NCBI GenBank assembly: GCA_910579325.1
Contig: CAJTTU010000002.1
Location: forward strand, 49,622 to 113,621
Length of the DNA stretch: 64,000 nucleotides
Origin: an uncultured Lachnospiraceae bacterium
GTDB taxonomy: Bacteria > Bacillota > Clostridia > Lachnospirales > Lachnospiraceae
Direction: 5' to 3'
Shown here one piece after another: positions 17,053-26,389 of this stretch; the stretch's first letter is position 1, and each line of letters opens with the position of its first letter. A program made the translations under genes and the position numbers. The notes beneath the pieces are model-generated. The model was given only the letters and a program-made list of their open reading frames with translations. It was not told the DNA's origin and did not search any database.

Positions 17053-17748
17053 ATGATAGAGGTTGACCGGATCAGCAAGGCATATGGCCGCAGGCAGGTG
17101 CTGTCTCAGATTTCTTTTCATATTGAGGCGGGGCAGTGCGTGGGTATCGCTGGCGCCAATGGGTGCGGGAAATCCACGCTGCTGGCGATTCTGGCAGGGG
17201 CTATGAAGCCGGACGGAGGAAAAATTCTGTATCAGGGAAAACCTGTGGACAACGGGCGATACAGGAGAGAAACAGGGTATGTCCCCCAGGGAAATCCACT
17301 GCTGGAAGAACTTACCGTACAGGATAATCTGAAATTATGGTATAAAGGTAGCGAAAAGGAATGGAAACGGGAGCGGGATTCTGGTATAATAGCAGTACTG
17401 GAGCTGGGGCCGCTGTTAAAAACGGCCGCAGGAAAGCTGTCAGGCGGCATGAAGCGGCGTCTGAGCCTGGCCTGCGCCCTGGTTAACCATCCCCGGTTTC
17501 TGATTCTGGACGAGCCGGGGGCGGCGCTGGACGTGGTGTGCAAGGAGGAGATCCGACAGTATCTTGCGGATTACTTAAAGCAGGGAGGCACGGCGCTTAT
17601 GACCAGCCACGAGGAGCGGGAGCTGTCCCTGTGCGACCGGCTGCTTTTGATGAGCGGCGGCAGGCTGAAACAGATTCCGGCCGATACGCCGGCCAGAGAG
17701 CTGGCGGTTATGATTGTGGCCGGGAGGACTGTAGCGGAACTAAAATAG
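17053..17748 (+). CDS. ABC transporter ATP-binding protein (ABC-2 system)
   Basis: A 231-residue ATPase. Walker A is GANGCGKST, signature LSGGMKRRLSLACAL, Walker B FLILDEPGAALD, H-loop TSHEE. The short length and LSGGMKRR signature are typical of drug, lantibiotic or natural-product exporters of the ABC-2 type. The start at 17053 follows GTGGGAGGCAGAC. Two ABC-2-like membrane proteins downstream (19416 and 20621) are its probable partners, with an anchored protein between. The last codons carry GCGGAACTAAAA, the same string that ends RNA motif copy 1, 21 bases before the next start. Confidence 0.88.
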   Translation: MIEVDRISKAYGRRQVLSQISFHIEAGQCVGIAGANGCGKSTLLAILAGAMKPDGGKILYQGKPVDNGRYRRETGYVPQGNPLLEELTVQDNLKLWYKGSEKEWKRERDSGIIAVLELGPLLKTAAGKLSGGMKRRLSLACALVNHPRFLILDEPGAALDVVCKEEIRQYLADYLKQGGTALMTSHEERELSLCDRLLLMSGGRLKQIPADTPARELAVMIVAGRTVAELK

Positions 17749-17761
17749 GGGGAATTGCAAT

Positions 17762-19414
17762 ATGGATGAAACAAACGGAATGAACAGTATGGAAAACAGT
17801 ACGGTAACACCTTACGAGGGAGTATCCCCGGATTTATTTGAACCGCCGAAAAACAATAAGAAAAAATGGCTTCTGGCCGGCGGCGCGGCGGTGATTCTGA
17901 TTGCGGTGATCGGGGTCATAGCAGTGGCAGGTTCTTTCTTTTTTCAGAACAGCCAGAAAAGGTTTGTGACGGCGCTTGTAAAAGCCATGACCAGCGCGCC
18001 CGAAGAGTCGGAGGACCTGTTCGGCTTTGAGCAGATGGCCGAGGCGGTGAAAGAGACGCCCTATCATTACGGCGGTTCTCTGGTGCTGGAGGACAGCAAT
18101 CTCACCGATCTGGCGGCATTCAGCGGACTGGGATTTTCGGCGGAGATCGGCGTGGACTATAATACGGAACGGCGCGGTATGGCCGAGTTTATGGTATCTT
18201 ACGGCGGCATGGATGTGGCAGGGCTTTCTTATTATCTGGACCCCAAAGGGCTTGCGCTGTTTCTGCCGGGGCTGTCGGAACGCCTTCTGGAATTGGATTA
18301 TCAGGAGGGCTTTGAACAGCGGCTGTATTCGTCTTACATGATGGAAAGTATGGGAATGGATCAGTATGAGATGGAAGAATTTGCCGCTATGCTGATTGCC
18401 GTGAGGGAAATGATGGAAGGGGCAGAGACGGCGGAGCAGACCGGCTCCCAAGAAATCGCGAAACGTTTTCAGAATACGGTGGATCTGGCAAAGCGGCTGG
18501 AAGATGAAATGGAGGTTGAGCGCTCCGACAGCAAAAGCTTTACCATAAACGGAAAGGAAACCACCTGTACCGGATACACGGCCGTTATTTCCCATGACAC
18601 GCTGATGGCCATGTTTGAGGATGTGAAGGATTTTATTGTGGCGGATGAAGAAGCCGGACAGATGGTATATGAGTTTATGAGCCAGATGGATGTGCTGACG
18701 GGGGGCGGCCTGATCAGCGGGGACAGGGAAGATCTGGAAGCGGATCTGGATCGTCTGCTGGACCGTCTGGACGAGTCTTTTGATGACATTAAAATGAAGG
18801 GCTATATCGACCATTCCGGAAATATGGCTTCTCTGACCATAGAGACTGGTTTTGAAGCTGACGGGGATCAGGTGGATTTCAGTGAGGAAATCCTCTTTAA
18901 AGGCGGTTCTTATCTGGCGGAGAACATGGAAGTTACCGTGGAAATGGACGACGGCTACAGCGATGTGGAATGTAAAGTGACCAGAGAGGGCAGCACGGAG
19001 GATGAAGTAACGGATACATCATACAAGCTGTCTGTGCGGGTAGACGGAGAGAAGCTTCTGACTTCCACCTTTGGCAGTACCCTGAACCGGGATACGAAGG
19101 AAGCCTCCATGGATGCCATGATCAGGGCTGACAGTATGTATGTTTCTCTGGACATGAAAGCGGACGGCGTATTTGATCAGATCGACAAAGGAAAAGGCTT
19201 CCATTTTGATATGGATAATCTGCGGCTGCGGGCGGTGGGCGCCACGCTGAATTTCTCCGGCGAGGTGTACTGCGGACCGATGGATGCCCTTGAGAAGCCG
19301 GAAGGGGAAACCTTTGATATGCTTACGGACAGCGAGATGGACTGGGAGATTCTGGCCATGGAGATTGTCGATAAGCTGTACGAACTGGAAGACAAGCTGG
19401 AGCTTGGCTGGTAA
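17762..19414 (+). CDS. Membrane-anchored acidic protein of unknown function
   Basis: A 550-residue protein with a cytosolic N-terminal tail of about 35 residues, one transmembrane segment (WLLAGGAAVILIAVIGVIAV, about 36-55) and a long, acidic outer domain. There are no cysteine pairs or catalytic motifs that I recognise, apart from regular beta-rich blocks such as YKLSVRVDGEKLLTSTFGST. It resembles uncharacterised single-pass proteins that accompany ABC-2 transporters in Clostridia, but I cannot name a family with confidence. It lies 13 bases after the ATPase gene and one base before the first permease, so it very likely works with that transporter, perhaps as an extracytoplasmic substrate-handling or assembly partner. 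Confidence 0.75.
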   Translation: MDETNGMNSMENSTVTPYEGVSPDLFEPPKNNKKKWLLAGGAAVILIAVIGVIAVAGSFFFQNSQKRFVTALVKAMTSAPEESEDLFGFEQMAEAVKETPYHYGGSLVLEDSNLTDLAAFSGLGFSAEIGVDYNTERRGMAEFMVSYGGMDVAGLSYYLDPKGLALFLPGLSERLLELDYQEGFEQRLYSSYMMESMGMDQYEMEEFAAMLIAVREMMEGAETAEQTGSQEIAKRFQNTVDLAKRLEDEMEVERSDSKSFTINGKETTCTGYTAVISHDTLMAMFEDVKDFIVADEEAGQMVYEFMSQMDVLTGGGLISGDREDLEADLDRLLDRLDESFDDIKMKGYIDHSGNMASLTIETGFEADGDQVDFSEEILFKGGSYLAENMEVTVEMDDGYSDVECKVTREGSTEDEVTDTSYKLSVRVDGEKLLTSTFGSTLNRDTKEASMDAMIRADSMYVSLDMKADGVFDQIDKGKGFHFDMDNLRLRAVGATLNFSGEVYCGPMDALEKPEGETFDMLTDSEMDWEILAMEIVDKLYELEDKLELGW

Positions 19415-19415
19415 G

Positions 19416-20624
19416 ATGAGACAAATCTGCGAATATCAATTTCTTCAGATTAAACGGGCGTTAAAGCTGCTGCCTGCTGTTGTGGCCGTATCTCTTTTGT
19501 TCGGGGTTCTGGCGGCAGGGGCGGCCTTTGGCGGCGCCAGACTGCTGTATCAGGATCAGGCGGCAGGGAGAATTACGGTGGCGGTCGTGACGGAGGCGGA
19601 CGACGCTGCGGGGCAGATGGCGCTGTCCATGCTTGGCAGTATGGACAGTGTGGAAAGCATCTGTGATTTTGTGGAGACAACTGAGCCGGAAGCAAGAGAA
19701 GGATTGAAAGGGGGCCGCTATTACGCGGCCCTGTTGATTCCGCCCCGGATGGTGGAAGGGATTATGGACGGCACAAATACGCCGGTCAGGGTACTCCTTT
19801 CCGGACAGGGGGGACTGGAAACGCTGCTTTTGCGGCAGCTGACAGAGTCCGGCGCCCAGATGCTTGACGCGGCCCAGGCCGGAATCTACGCGGCTGACTT
19901 TTACTGTGGGGAGCAGGGGATGGAACAGCTGATTCCCCAGGTAGAGCTGTTTTTAAATAAGGTTTATCTGGATTACGCGATGAACAGGGAAAGCTGGTTT
20001 AGAAAGATCACGGTTTCGGCGTTGGGAGAAATGGACCTTTTGGGATATTATGGGACGACAGCGATCGCGCTGCTGCTGTTTCTGATGGGCATACCCTGCG
20101 CCGCTTTCTGCTGTCGGGAGCCGCTGGCCCTTGATGAAAAGCTGCGGGCAGAGGGCATAGGACCCTGTGTACAGCTCTTGGTGAAGATTCTGGCGGCAGC
20201 GGCGCTGCTTCTGGCTTCCGTGCTGCTTTTGGCCATTCCGGTGTCGGCAGGACTCTCGCGATGGGGGATGCGAAGGCTGGCGCTGAACGGATATTCGGCG
20301 CTCTGCGCAGCGGCGGCTATCCTGGTCTGCGCTTCGGTAATTGTCTTTTGTTTTGAGGCTGCCGGCAGACTGCTGGCGGGGACATTGCTGCTGTTTGTCC
20401 TGACAGGAGCGTTGATTTTCCTTTCCGGGGGACTTCTGCCCGCAGCGTTTTTGCCCGGGATATTAAGACAGTTCTCATGCTGGAATCCGGCGTCGGCGGT
20501 CAGAGGGCTGCTGGGGCCTCTGTTCGGATATGGCGTTGGCTGGCAGGCGGGCGCGGCTGCCATTGGCAGTTTTTTTGTGTTTTTCAGCCTGGGACTTTGG
20601 AGCAGGAGACGGATGCGGCAATGA
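19416..20624 (+). CDS. ABC-2 type transporter membrane protein, first
   Basis: A 402-residue membrane protein with the ABC-2 (YhgE/Pip or CcmB-like export) layout: an N-terminal transmembrane helix (LPAVVAVSLLFGVLAAGAAF), an outer domain of about 170 residues, and five or six C-terminal helices such as AIALLLFLMGIPCAAFCC. The start at 19416 is one base after the previous stop, without a strong ribosome-binding site, so translation is coupled. It overlaps the second permease by an ATGA junction, and the two probably form a heterodimer with the ATPase at 17053. Substrate unknown. Confidence 0.78.
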   Translation: MRQICEYQFLQIKRALKLLPAVVAVSLLFGVLAAGAAFGGARLLYQDQAAGRITVAVVTEADDAAGQMALSMLGSMDSVESICDFVETTEPEAREGLKGGRYYAALLIPPRMVEGIMDGTNTPVRVLLSGQGGLETLLLRQLTESGAQMLDAAQAGIYAADFYCGEQGMEQLIPQVELFLNKVYLDYAMNRESWFRKITVSALGEMDLLGYYGTTAIALLLFLMGIPCAAFCCREPLALDEKLRAEGIGPCVQLLVKILAAAALLLASVLLLAIPVSAGLSRWGMRRLALNGYSALCAAAAILVCASVIVFCFEAAGRLLAGTLLLFVLTGALIFLSGGLLPAAFLPGILRQFSCWNPASAVRGLLGPLFGYGVGWQAGAAAIGSFFVFFSLGLWSRRRMRQ

Positions 20625-21676
20625 AATTAGGATTCTGGTTTTGGCTATGTGTGAAAAGGCAGATCAAAAAGCTGACGTTCTGGATGCAGCTGATGATTCT
20701 GCCTCTGGCTGCGTTTGTATACAACGGGGCGGCAGGGCGGGAGGAAGGACTTCTTAAAGTGGCGCTGGCGGTGGAGACAGACGAGACAGGACTTTCTGAG
20801 CAGGCGGCCCGGCTGCTGATCTCGCGGGAGGGCCCTCTGAAATTTTACCGCTGCGACAGCAGAGAACAGCTGCTGCGTGACGTGGAATCCGGACGGGCAG
20901 AGTGCGGGTTTGTATTCCGGGAAGGTTTTGGGGAAGGAATTGAGGACGGGGATCTGAAAAAAACCGTTGAGCTGGTTCAGTCCCCATCCACGGTGGCCGG
21001 AGAGCTGGCGGCCGAGTCGGTCAGCGGGGCGGTCATGTCTCTGGTGGGGCCAGATGGCCTGAAGAAACTGGCTTCTCAGGATTTTTTCCGGCAGTCAGGC
21101 GCAGACGCCGAAGGGGCCCGTGTGAGAATGATGGAGCTTTACGACCGGTTTTTAACGGACGGCAGTACCTTTTCCTTTCTTTATGAGACGGCTGACGGAA
21201 CAGAGACAGACCCTCGCCGGTGGGAGCGCCAGGTTTTTCCGGCAAGGGGATTGGGCGCGGTATATATCTGGGCGGCGGCTCTGTTCGCGGCGGCGGCTGT
21301 TTATGGGGATGAAAAAAAAGGGGTTTACGGCAGTATGCCGGGAAGCTGGAAATATGCGGCGGTTTATCTGTCGACGCTGACGCCGGCGCTGCCGGCGGCC
21401 GGCTCCTGTCTGCTGGCGACTGCGCTGTCGGGCGCCTGGACGTCAGCGGGCCGGGAGTTGTCCGCCGTTATACTTTATTCCATGGCGGCGGCGCTGACGG
21501 CGGTTTTGCTGTGGCTGATTGCGCGCCGGGAGAAGCTGTTATGTGCCGTGATTCCGGCGCTGCTGTTCGGCAGCCTGGTGCTCTGTCCGACTGTGATCGA
21601 CTTAGGGCAGTGGATTCCGGCCGTTGCCTTTTTACAGAGGCTGTTTCCGCCTTATTATTACCTGGCTTTGTTTTAA
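20621..21676 (+). CDS. ABC-2 type transporter membrane protein, second
   Basis: A 351-residue membrane protein with the same layout as its neighbour: N-terminal helix (FWMQLMILPLAAFVYNGAAG), outer domain of about 180 residues and several C-terminal helices (GAVYIWAAALFAAAAVYG, AAALTAVLLWLIARR). It starts in the ATGA overlap with the first permease. It is the last gene of the unit; gdpP follows 120 bases later. The pair is likely an exporter, but the direction of transport is inferred from the family, not seen. Confidence 0.78.
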   Translation: MKLGFWFWLCVKRQIKKLTFWMQLMILPLAAFVYNGAAGREEGLLKVALAVETDETGLSEQAARLLISREGPLKFYRCDSREQLLRDVESGRAECGFVFREGFGEGIEDGDLKKTVELVQSPSTVAGELAAESVSGAVMSLVGPDGLKKLASQDFFRQSGADAEGARVRMMELYDRFLTDGSTFSFLYETADGTETDPRRWERQVFPARGLGAVYIWAAALFAAAAVYGDEKKGVYGSMPGSWKYAAVYLSTLTPALPAAGSCLLATALSGAWTSAGRELSAVILYSMAAALTAVLLWLIARREKLLCAVIPALLFGSLVLCPTVIDLGQWIPAVAFLQRLFPPYYYLALF

Positions 21677-21796
21677 TATACTTTTCAAGCGGCAGGATTA
21701 ATGGTATAATGTCAAAAGACATTATGCCGGTCTATGGCAGAGCGAAGCGTATGTTCGCCCGAAGACATGGCATAGTACCGACAGAGGTATCCAATT

Positions 21797-23842
21797 ATGA
21801 AAAAAGGCAAACAATCCATAAATCGGCTGCAAAGCTATCTGATCACCCCTTTTTTATGTTCCGCGGTGATTATTGTGGCGAATGTGGCGATGCTGGCGTT
21901 GGACCGGAGGGCGGCAGCGCTGATGCTTCCGGCCAGCTGTATCTGTCTGATTCTCTCCGTCGTCCTTTATCTTTACCGGAAGCCCCTTCTCCTGAAAGAC
22001 CTGGTGAATTTTTCCATGGAACATGCCCAGGTGCAGAATCAGCTTTTGCGGGCGCTGCCGATGCCTTATGCGATTATTGACGAGGCGGGAAAGATTCTGT
22101 GGATCAATTACGCGTTTCAGCGGGAGATCGGAAAAGAAAAAAATAAAAATATCAGGACCCTGTTTCCCGAGGTGAAGCGAAAGGATATTCCGGTTGACGA
22201 CGAGCATAGGATTATTAACGTGCGGCATGGGGACCGATACCTGCGGCTGGAGCTGGTAAATGTGGTTCTGCCCGGAGAATTTACGGACAGCGGTTTTGCG
22301 GGAATGGGGGAGGAAGGGGGGCTCCCCCGCCTGCTGGCCCTCTATATTTTTGACGAGACAGAGAGCATTGGCCTGCGAAAAACCATGGAAGAGGAACAGA
22401 TGGTGGCCGGGCTGATCTATCTGGACAATTATGAGGAGGCTATGGCGCTGGTGGACGAGGTGCGAGTCACCGTGATTTCCGCCCTGGTGGACCGGAAAAT
22501 TACCCGCTATTTTGCCCAGATGGGAGCCGTGATCAAAAAGCTGGAAAAAGACCGGTATTTTGTGGCGGTCAAGCAAAAGTATCTTCCTGTCATGACGGAG
22601 GATCATTTCCGGATTCTGGAGGATGTAAGAACCATGAATACCGGAACAGAAATTGCCTTTACACTAAGTATTGGTCTTGGCTGCGGTGCGGCCACTTATG
22701 AAGGGAATTATGAGTATGCCCGTACCGCCATCGATATGGCGCTGGGCCGGGGCGGCGATCAGGCGGTCATTAAGGATGGGGAGAATATTTCCTATCACGG
22801 CGGAAAGTCCCAGGCCACGGAGAAAAATACCCGGGTGAAGGCCAGGGTAAAAGCCCATGCGTTAAAAGAGCTGCTGTTAAGCAAAGAGGAAGTGCTGATC
22901 ATGGGCCATAAGCTGGGAGACGTGGATTCTCTGGGGGCAGCCATCGGCCTTTACCGGGCGGCGACTACGCTGGACCGCAAAACGCACATCGTGATCAATG
23001 ATATCACCGCTCCGCTGCGTCCGGTGATCGAAAAGTTTAAAAACGACAGCGAATATCCGGAGGATCTGTTTTTAAACAGCAGTCAGGCCATGGAGGCGGT
23101 TACCCGCAATACGGTGGTGATTGTGGCGGATGTGAATCGCCCCAGCGTTACGGAGTGCCCGGAGCTGCTTGATATGTCGGACTATATCGTGATTCTTGAC
23201 CATCACAGACAGACCAGGGACAGTATCACCAATGCCGTTTTGTCCTATGTGGAGCCTTATGCTTCCTCTACCTGCGAGCTGGTGGCCGAGATTCTGCAGT
23301 ATATCGGCGACGACATCAAAATCAGGGGAGTCGAGGCGGATGTGATGTACGGCGGCATTATTCTGGATACGGACAGCTTTTTGAGCAGGACGGGCGTCCG
23401 TACCTTTGAGGCGGCTGCCTTCCTGAGAAGAAGCGGCGCCGATATGACCAGGGTGAGAAAAATCTTCCGTGATAAGATGGAGGATCATAAGGCCCAGGCC
23501 GAGGCGGTGCGCAGCGCAGAGATTTTTGAGAATGTATTTGCCATCACCACCTGCCCGGCGGAAGGGGTGGAAAGTCCTACGATCGTGGGCGCGAAGGCGG
23601 CCAATGAGCTGTTGAATGTGGTGGGCGTGGACGCTTCAATCGTGCTCACGGACTATCAGAATAAGATTTATGTCAGCGCCCGTTCCGGCGGAGAGATCAA
23701 TGTGCAGCTGGTGATGGAAAAGCTGGGAGGCGGCGGCCACAGTACGATGGCCGGCGCTCAGCTGACCGGATGTACCGTCCAGGAAGCGCTGCAATATGTA
23801 AAGGTGACAATCAAACAAATGCTGGATGAGGGAGAAATTTAA
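21797..23842 (+). CDS. gdpP: c-di-AMP phosphodiesterase GdpP
   Basis: A 681-residue membrane protein that hydrolyses cyclic di-AMP. Two N-terminal transmembrane helices (residues about 15-60) are followed by a PAS-like domain, a degenerate GGDEF domain ([30 protein letters not shown]), a DHH domain with metal ligands in [20 protein letters not shown] and LDHHRQT, and a DHHA1 domain ending in [12 protein letters not shown]. Length and order are standard. It lies one base before rplI and is followed by dnaB, a conserved gdpP-rplI-dnaB order in Firmicutes. Confidence 0.93.
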   Translation: MKKGKQSINRLQSYLITPFLCSAVIIVANVAMLALDRRAAALMLPASCICLILSVVLYLYRKPLLLKDLVNFSMEHAQVQNQLLRALPMPYAIIDEAGKILWINYAFQREIGKEKNKNIRTLFPEVKRKDIPVDDEHRIINVRHGDRYLRLELVNVVLPGEFTDSGFAGMGEEGGLPRLLALYIFDETESIGLRKTMEEEQMVAGLIYLDNYEEAMALVDEVRVTVISALVDRKITRYFAQMGAVIKKLEKDRYFVAVKQKYLPVMTEDHFRILEDVRTMNTGTEIAFTLSIGLGCGAATYEGNYEYARTAIDMALGRGGDQAVIKDGENISYHGGKSQATEKNTRVKARVKAHALKELLLSKEEVLIMGHKLGDVDSLGAAIGLYRAATTLDRKTHIVINDITAPLRPVIEKFKNDSEYPEDLFLNSSQAMEAVTRNTVVIVADVNRPSVTECPELLDMSDYIVILDHHRQTRDSITNAVLSYVEPYASSTCELVAEILQYIGDDIKIRGVEADVMYGGIILDTDSFLSRTGVRTFEAAAFLRRSGADMTRVRKIFRDKMEDHKAQAEAVRSAEIFENVFAITTCPAEGVESPTIVGAKAANELLNVVGVDASIVLTDYQNKIYVSARSGGEINVQLVMEKLGGGGHSTMAGAQLTGCTVQEALQYVKVTIKQMLDEGEI

Positions 23843-23843
23843 G

Positions 23844-24290
23844 ATGAAAGTAGTATTATTGGAAGATGTAAAAGCGCTGGGGAAAAAAGGCGAGCTGGTG
23901 GAAGTCAGCGACGGCTATGCCAGGAATTTTATCCTGCCGAAGAAAAAGGGCATGGAAGCCACGGCTAAGAATCTGAACGATTTAAAATTGCAGAAGCAGC
24001 ATCAGGACAAGCTGGCGGCAGAGCAGCTGGCGGAGGCGAAAGCGCTGGCGGAGAAGATTGATGCGGCTATAGTGGTGATGAAGGTGAAAACCGGCGAGGG
24101 CGGAAAGGTGTTCGGTTCCGTTTCCACAAAAGAAATCGCCCAGGCGGCGAAGGAACAGTGCGGTTTTGATCTGGACAAGAAGAAAATGGTATTGGAGGAG
24201 CCCATTAAAAGCTGCGGAAACCATATCATTCCTGTTAAGCTGCACCGGGAAGTGACGGCGAAGCTGACGGTGAAGGTGACGGAAGGCTGA
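23844..24290 (+). CDS. rplI: Ribosomal protein L9
   Basis: A 148-residue large-subunit ribosomal protein. The N-terminal domain [20 protein letters not shown] with [11 protein letters not shown] binds 23S rRNA; a long central helix ([20 protein letters not shown]) and a C-terminal domain ([15 protein letters not shown]) follow. The start at 23844 is right behind gdpP and uses the GGAG at 23831. Normal length. Confidence 0.96.
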   Translation: MKVVLLEDVKALGKKGELVEVSDGYARNFILPKKKGMEATAKNLNDLKLQKQHQDKLAAEQLAEAKALAEKIDAAIVVMKVKTGEGGKVFGSVSTKEIAQAAKEQCGFDLDKKKMVLEEPIKSCGNHIIPVKLHREVTAKLTVKVTEG

Positions 24291-24353
24291 CGAAAAAATA
24301 TCCCTTTGTTATTTTTCGGGAGAGTTTCGGAATTCAATGCGAAAGAGGAGAAG

Positions 24354-25691
24354 ATGGAAGAAGCATTGATTAAACGGGTACAGCCCCATGACGCGGATGC
24401 GGAGCGGGCGGTGATCGGCGCTATGCTGATGGACAGAGAAGCCATCGTGATCGCGGCGGAATCTCTGCGGAAGGAGGATTTTTACCAGCCGCAGCTGGGC
24501 GTTGTATTTGAAGCGATTGTGGAGATAAACAATGAGGGCAAGCCTGTTGACATGGTCATTCTCCAGGATCGTTTAAAGGAAAAGGATGTGCCGCCGGAGA
24601 TCAGCAGCCTGGATTTCGTCAGGGGCCTGATGGATTTGCACCTGACTTCGGCGAATATTGATCATTATGTGCGGATTGTATATGAGAAAGCTCTGCTGCG
24701 CCGGCTGATCAGAGTGAACGAATCCATAGCGGACAGCTGTTACGCGGGAAATGAAAAGGTGGAGGATATTCTGGAAATGACAGAGAAGAATATCTTCGAC
24801 CTTTTAAAACAGCGCGCGGCCAGCGATTATGTGCCGGTGGCCCAGATCGCGCTGAATACGCTGGAGCGCATCGAGCAGGCGGCCAGGGACAAAAGCTCCG
24901 TCACGGGCATTCCCACGGGATTTTCTGATCTGGACTATAAGCTGTCCGGGCTGCAGCCCTCTGACCTTGTGCTTGTGGCGGCCAGGCCCTCCATGGGAAA
25001 GACGGCATTTGTGCTGAATATCGCCCAGTATACCACGTTGCGGAAGGACTATCCCTGCGCCATATTCAGTCTGGAGATGTCAAAAGAACAGCTGATGAAC
25101 CGTCTGTTCGCCATGGAGTCCCGTGTGGATTCCCAGGCGCTTCGGATCGGAAATCTGACAGATACGGACTGGGAAAAACTGGTGGAAAGCGTGGGCCTGA
25201 TCGGAAATTCCGGTTTGATTATTGATGATACGCCGGGCATTTCCGTCAGTGAGCTGCGCAGTAAATGCCGGAAGTTTAAGCTGGAATTTGGCATTAAGCT
25301 GGTGATTATCGATTATCTGCAGCTGATGTCCGGCTCCGGCGCAAGAAGTTCTGATAGCAGGCAGCAGGAGATTTCCGACATTTCCCGGTCCTTAAAGGCG
25401 CTGGCCAGGGAGATCGAGTGTCCGGTGATCGCTCTTTCCCAGTTAAGCCGTGCCTGTGAGTCCCGCCAGGATCACCGGCCGATGCTGTCGGATTTGAGAG
25501 AGTCCGGGGCCATCGAGCAGGATGCGGATGTGGTGATGTTTATTTACCGGGACGATTATTATAATCATGACAGCGATAAAAAAGATGTGGCGGAAATTAT
25601 TATCGCCAAGCAGAGAAACGGTCCAATCGGGACCGTGGAGCTGAAATGGCTGCCCGACTACACGAAATTTGCGAATTTGGAAAGGGCATAA
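24354..25691 (+). CDS. dnaB: Replicative DNA helicase DnaB
   Basis: A 445-residue hexameric helicase of the replication fork (DnaC in Bacillus naming). The N-terminal primase-interacting domain (HDADAERAVIGAMLMD) is followed by the RecA-like core with Walker A ARPSMGKTAF, Walker B LVIIDYLQLMSG, and the motifs LSQLSRACESR and LRESGAIEQDADVVMF. No intein is present. The start at 24354 follows GAAAGAGGAG. It sits 63 bases behind rplI and one base before the flavin reductase gene. Confidence 0.96.
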   Translation: MEEALIKRVQPHDADAERAVIGAMLMDREAIVIAAESLRKEDFYQPQLGVVFEAIVEINNEGKPVDMVILQDRLKEKDVPPEISSLDFVRGLMDLHLTSANIDHYVRIVYEKALLRRLIRVNESIADSCYAGNEKVEDILEMTEKNIFDLLKQRAASDYVPVAQIALNTLERIEQAARDKSSVTGIPTGFSDLDYKLSGLQPSDLVLVAARPSMGKTAFVLNIAQYTTLRKDYPCAIFSLEMSKEQLMNRLFAMESRVDSQALRIGNLTDTDWEKLVESVGLIGNSGLIIDDTPGISVSELRSKCRKFKLEFGIKLVIIDYLQLMSGSGARSSDSRQQEISDISRSLKALAREIECPVIALSQLSRACESRQDHRPMLSDLRESGAIEQDADVVMFIYRDDYYNHDSDKKDVAEIIIAKQRNGPIGTVELKWLPDYTKFANLERA

Positions 25692-25692
25692 G

Positions 25693-26271
25693 ATGGCGAA
25701 ACAGATCTGGAAACCGGGAAATATGCTGTATCCCCTTCCGGCGGTGCTGGTGAGCGTATCGGACGGGGAAGGACATGACAATCTGGCGACGGTGGCCTGG
25801 ACCGGTACGGTATGCACCAATCCGCCCATGGTCTATATTTCTCTGCGCCCTTCCCGCTATTCCTGGCAGATGGTAAAGAAGACGGGAGAGTTTGTCATTA
25901 ACCTGACCACGGAAGCGCTGGTCAGGGCCACGGACTGGTGCGGCGTCAAATCGGGCCGGGATGTGGATAAATGGAAGGAAGCGGGACTGACCAGGGGAAA
26001 GCCGGCAGCAGTATCCGTGCCAATCGTGGAGGAAAGCCCGGTGAATATCGAGTGCCGGGTCACTCAGGTTTTGGAGCTTGGCTCTCACCATATGTTTCTG
26101 GCGCAGGTGGAGGCGGTTCAGGTATCTTCCGAGTACCTGGATGCAAAGGGAAAATTCCACCTGAACCGATGCGAACCGCTGGTATATTCCCACGGAGACT
26201 ACTACGGATTGGGGAAATGGCGGGGAAATTTTGGATATAGCGTGAAAAAGAAAGGAAAGAGTCGAAAATAA
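25693..26271 (+). CDS. Flavin reductase-like protein (FMN-binding split barrel)
   Basis: A 192-residue protein of the flavin reductase domain family. The blocks YPLPAVLVSVSD, NLATVAWTGTVCTNPPMVYISLRPSRYS and GEFVINLTTEALV form the FMN-binding split barrel typical of flavoredoxins of anaerobes. It probably reduces free flavin or carries electrons with bound FMN; the partner is unknown. The start at 25693 lies one base after dnaB, so it may be co-transcribed. No transmembrane part. Confidence 0.88.
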   Translation: MAKQIWKPGNMLYPLPAVLVSVSDGEGHDNLATVAWTGTVCTNPPMVYISLRPSRYSWQMVKKTGEFVINLTTEALVRATDWCGVKSGRDVDKWKEAGLTRGKPAAVSVPIVEESPVNIECRVTQVLELGSHHMFLAQVEAVQVSSEYLDAKGKFHLNRCEPLVYSHGDYYGLGKWRGNFGYSVKKKGKSRK

Positions 26272-26296
26272 ATTCCAAAAAATGGGATATCCATTA

Positions 26297-26324
26297 TTGC
26301 AAATGGGGGTTTATGTGTTATAAT
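26297..26324 (+). promoter_or_regulatory. Sigma-A promoter of the MerR-family gene
   Basis: TTGCAA (26297-26302), a 16-base spacer and TATAAT (26319-26324) with an extended -10 TG. It faces the MerR-family gene at 26390. Confidence 0.65.
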
Positions 26325-26389
26325 GTTGGAGTAAGCAACTGTGGCACGGAGAACGTTGCAAAATTGAATATCTTATCCAGAAAGGGGAC

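Noticed and set aside
17834..18814. Long minus-strand open frame (326 codons) opposite the anchored acidic protein
   Set aside because: It mirrors the codon usage of the plus-strand gene, has many His/Gln/Arg residues typical of antisense frames, no ribosome-binding site and no recognisable family.
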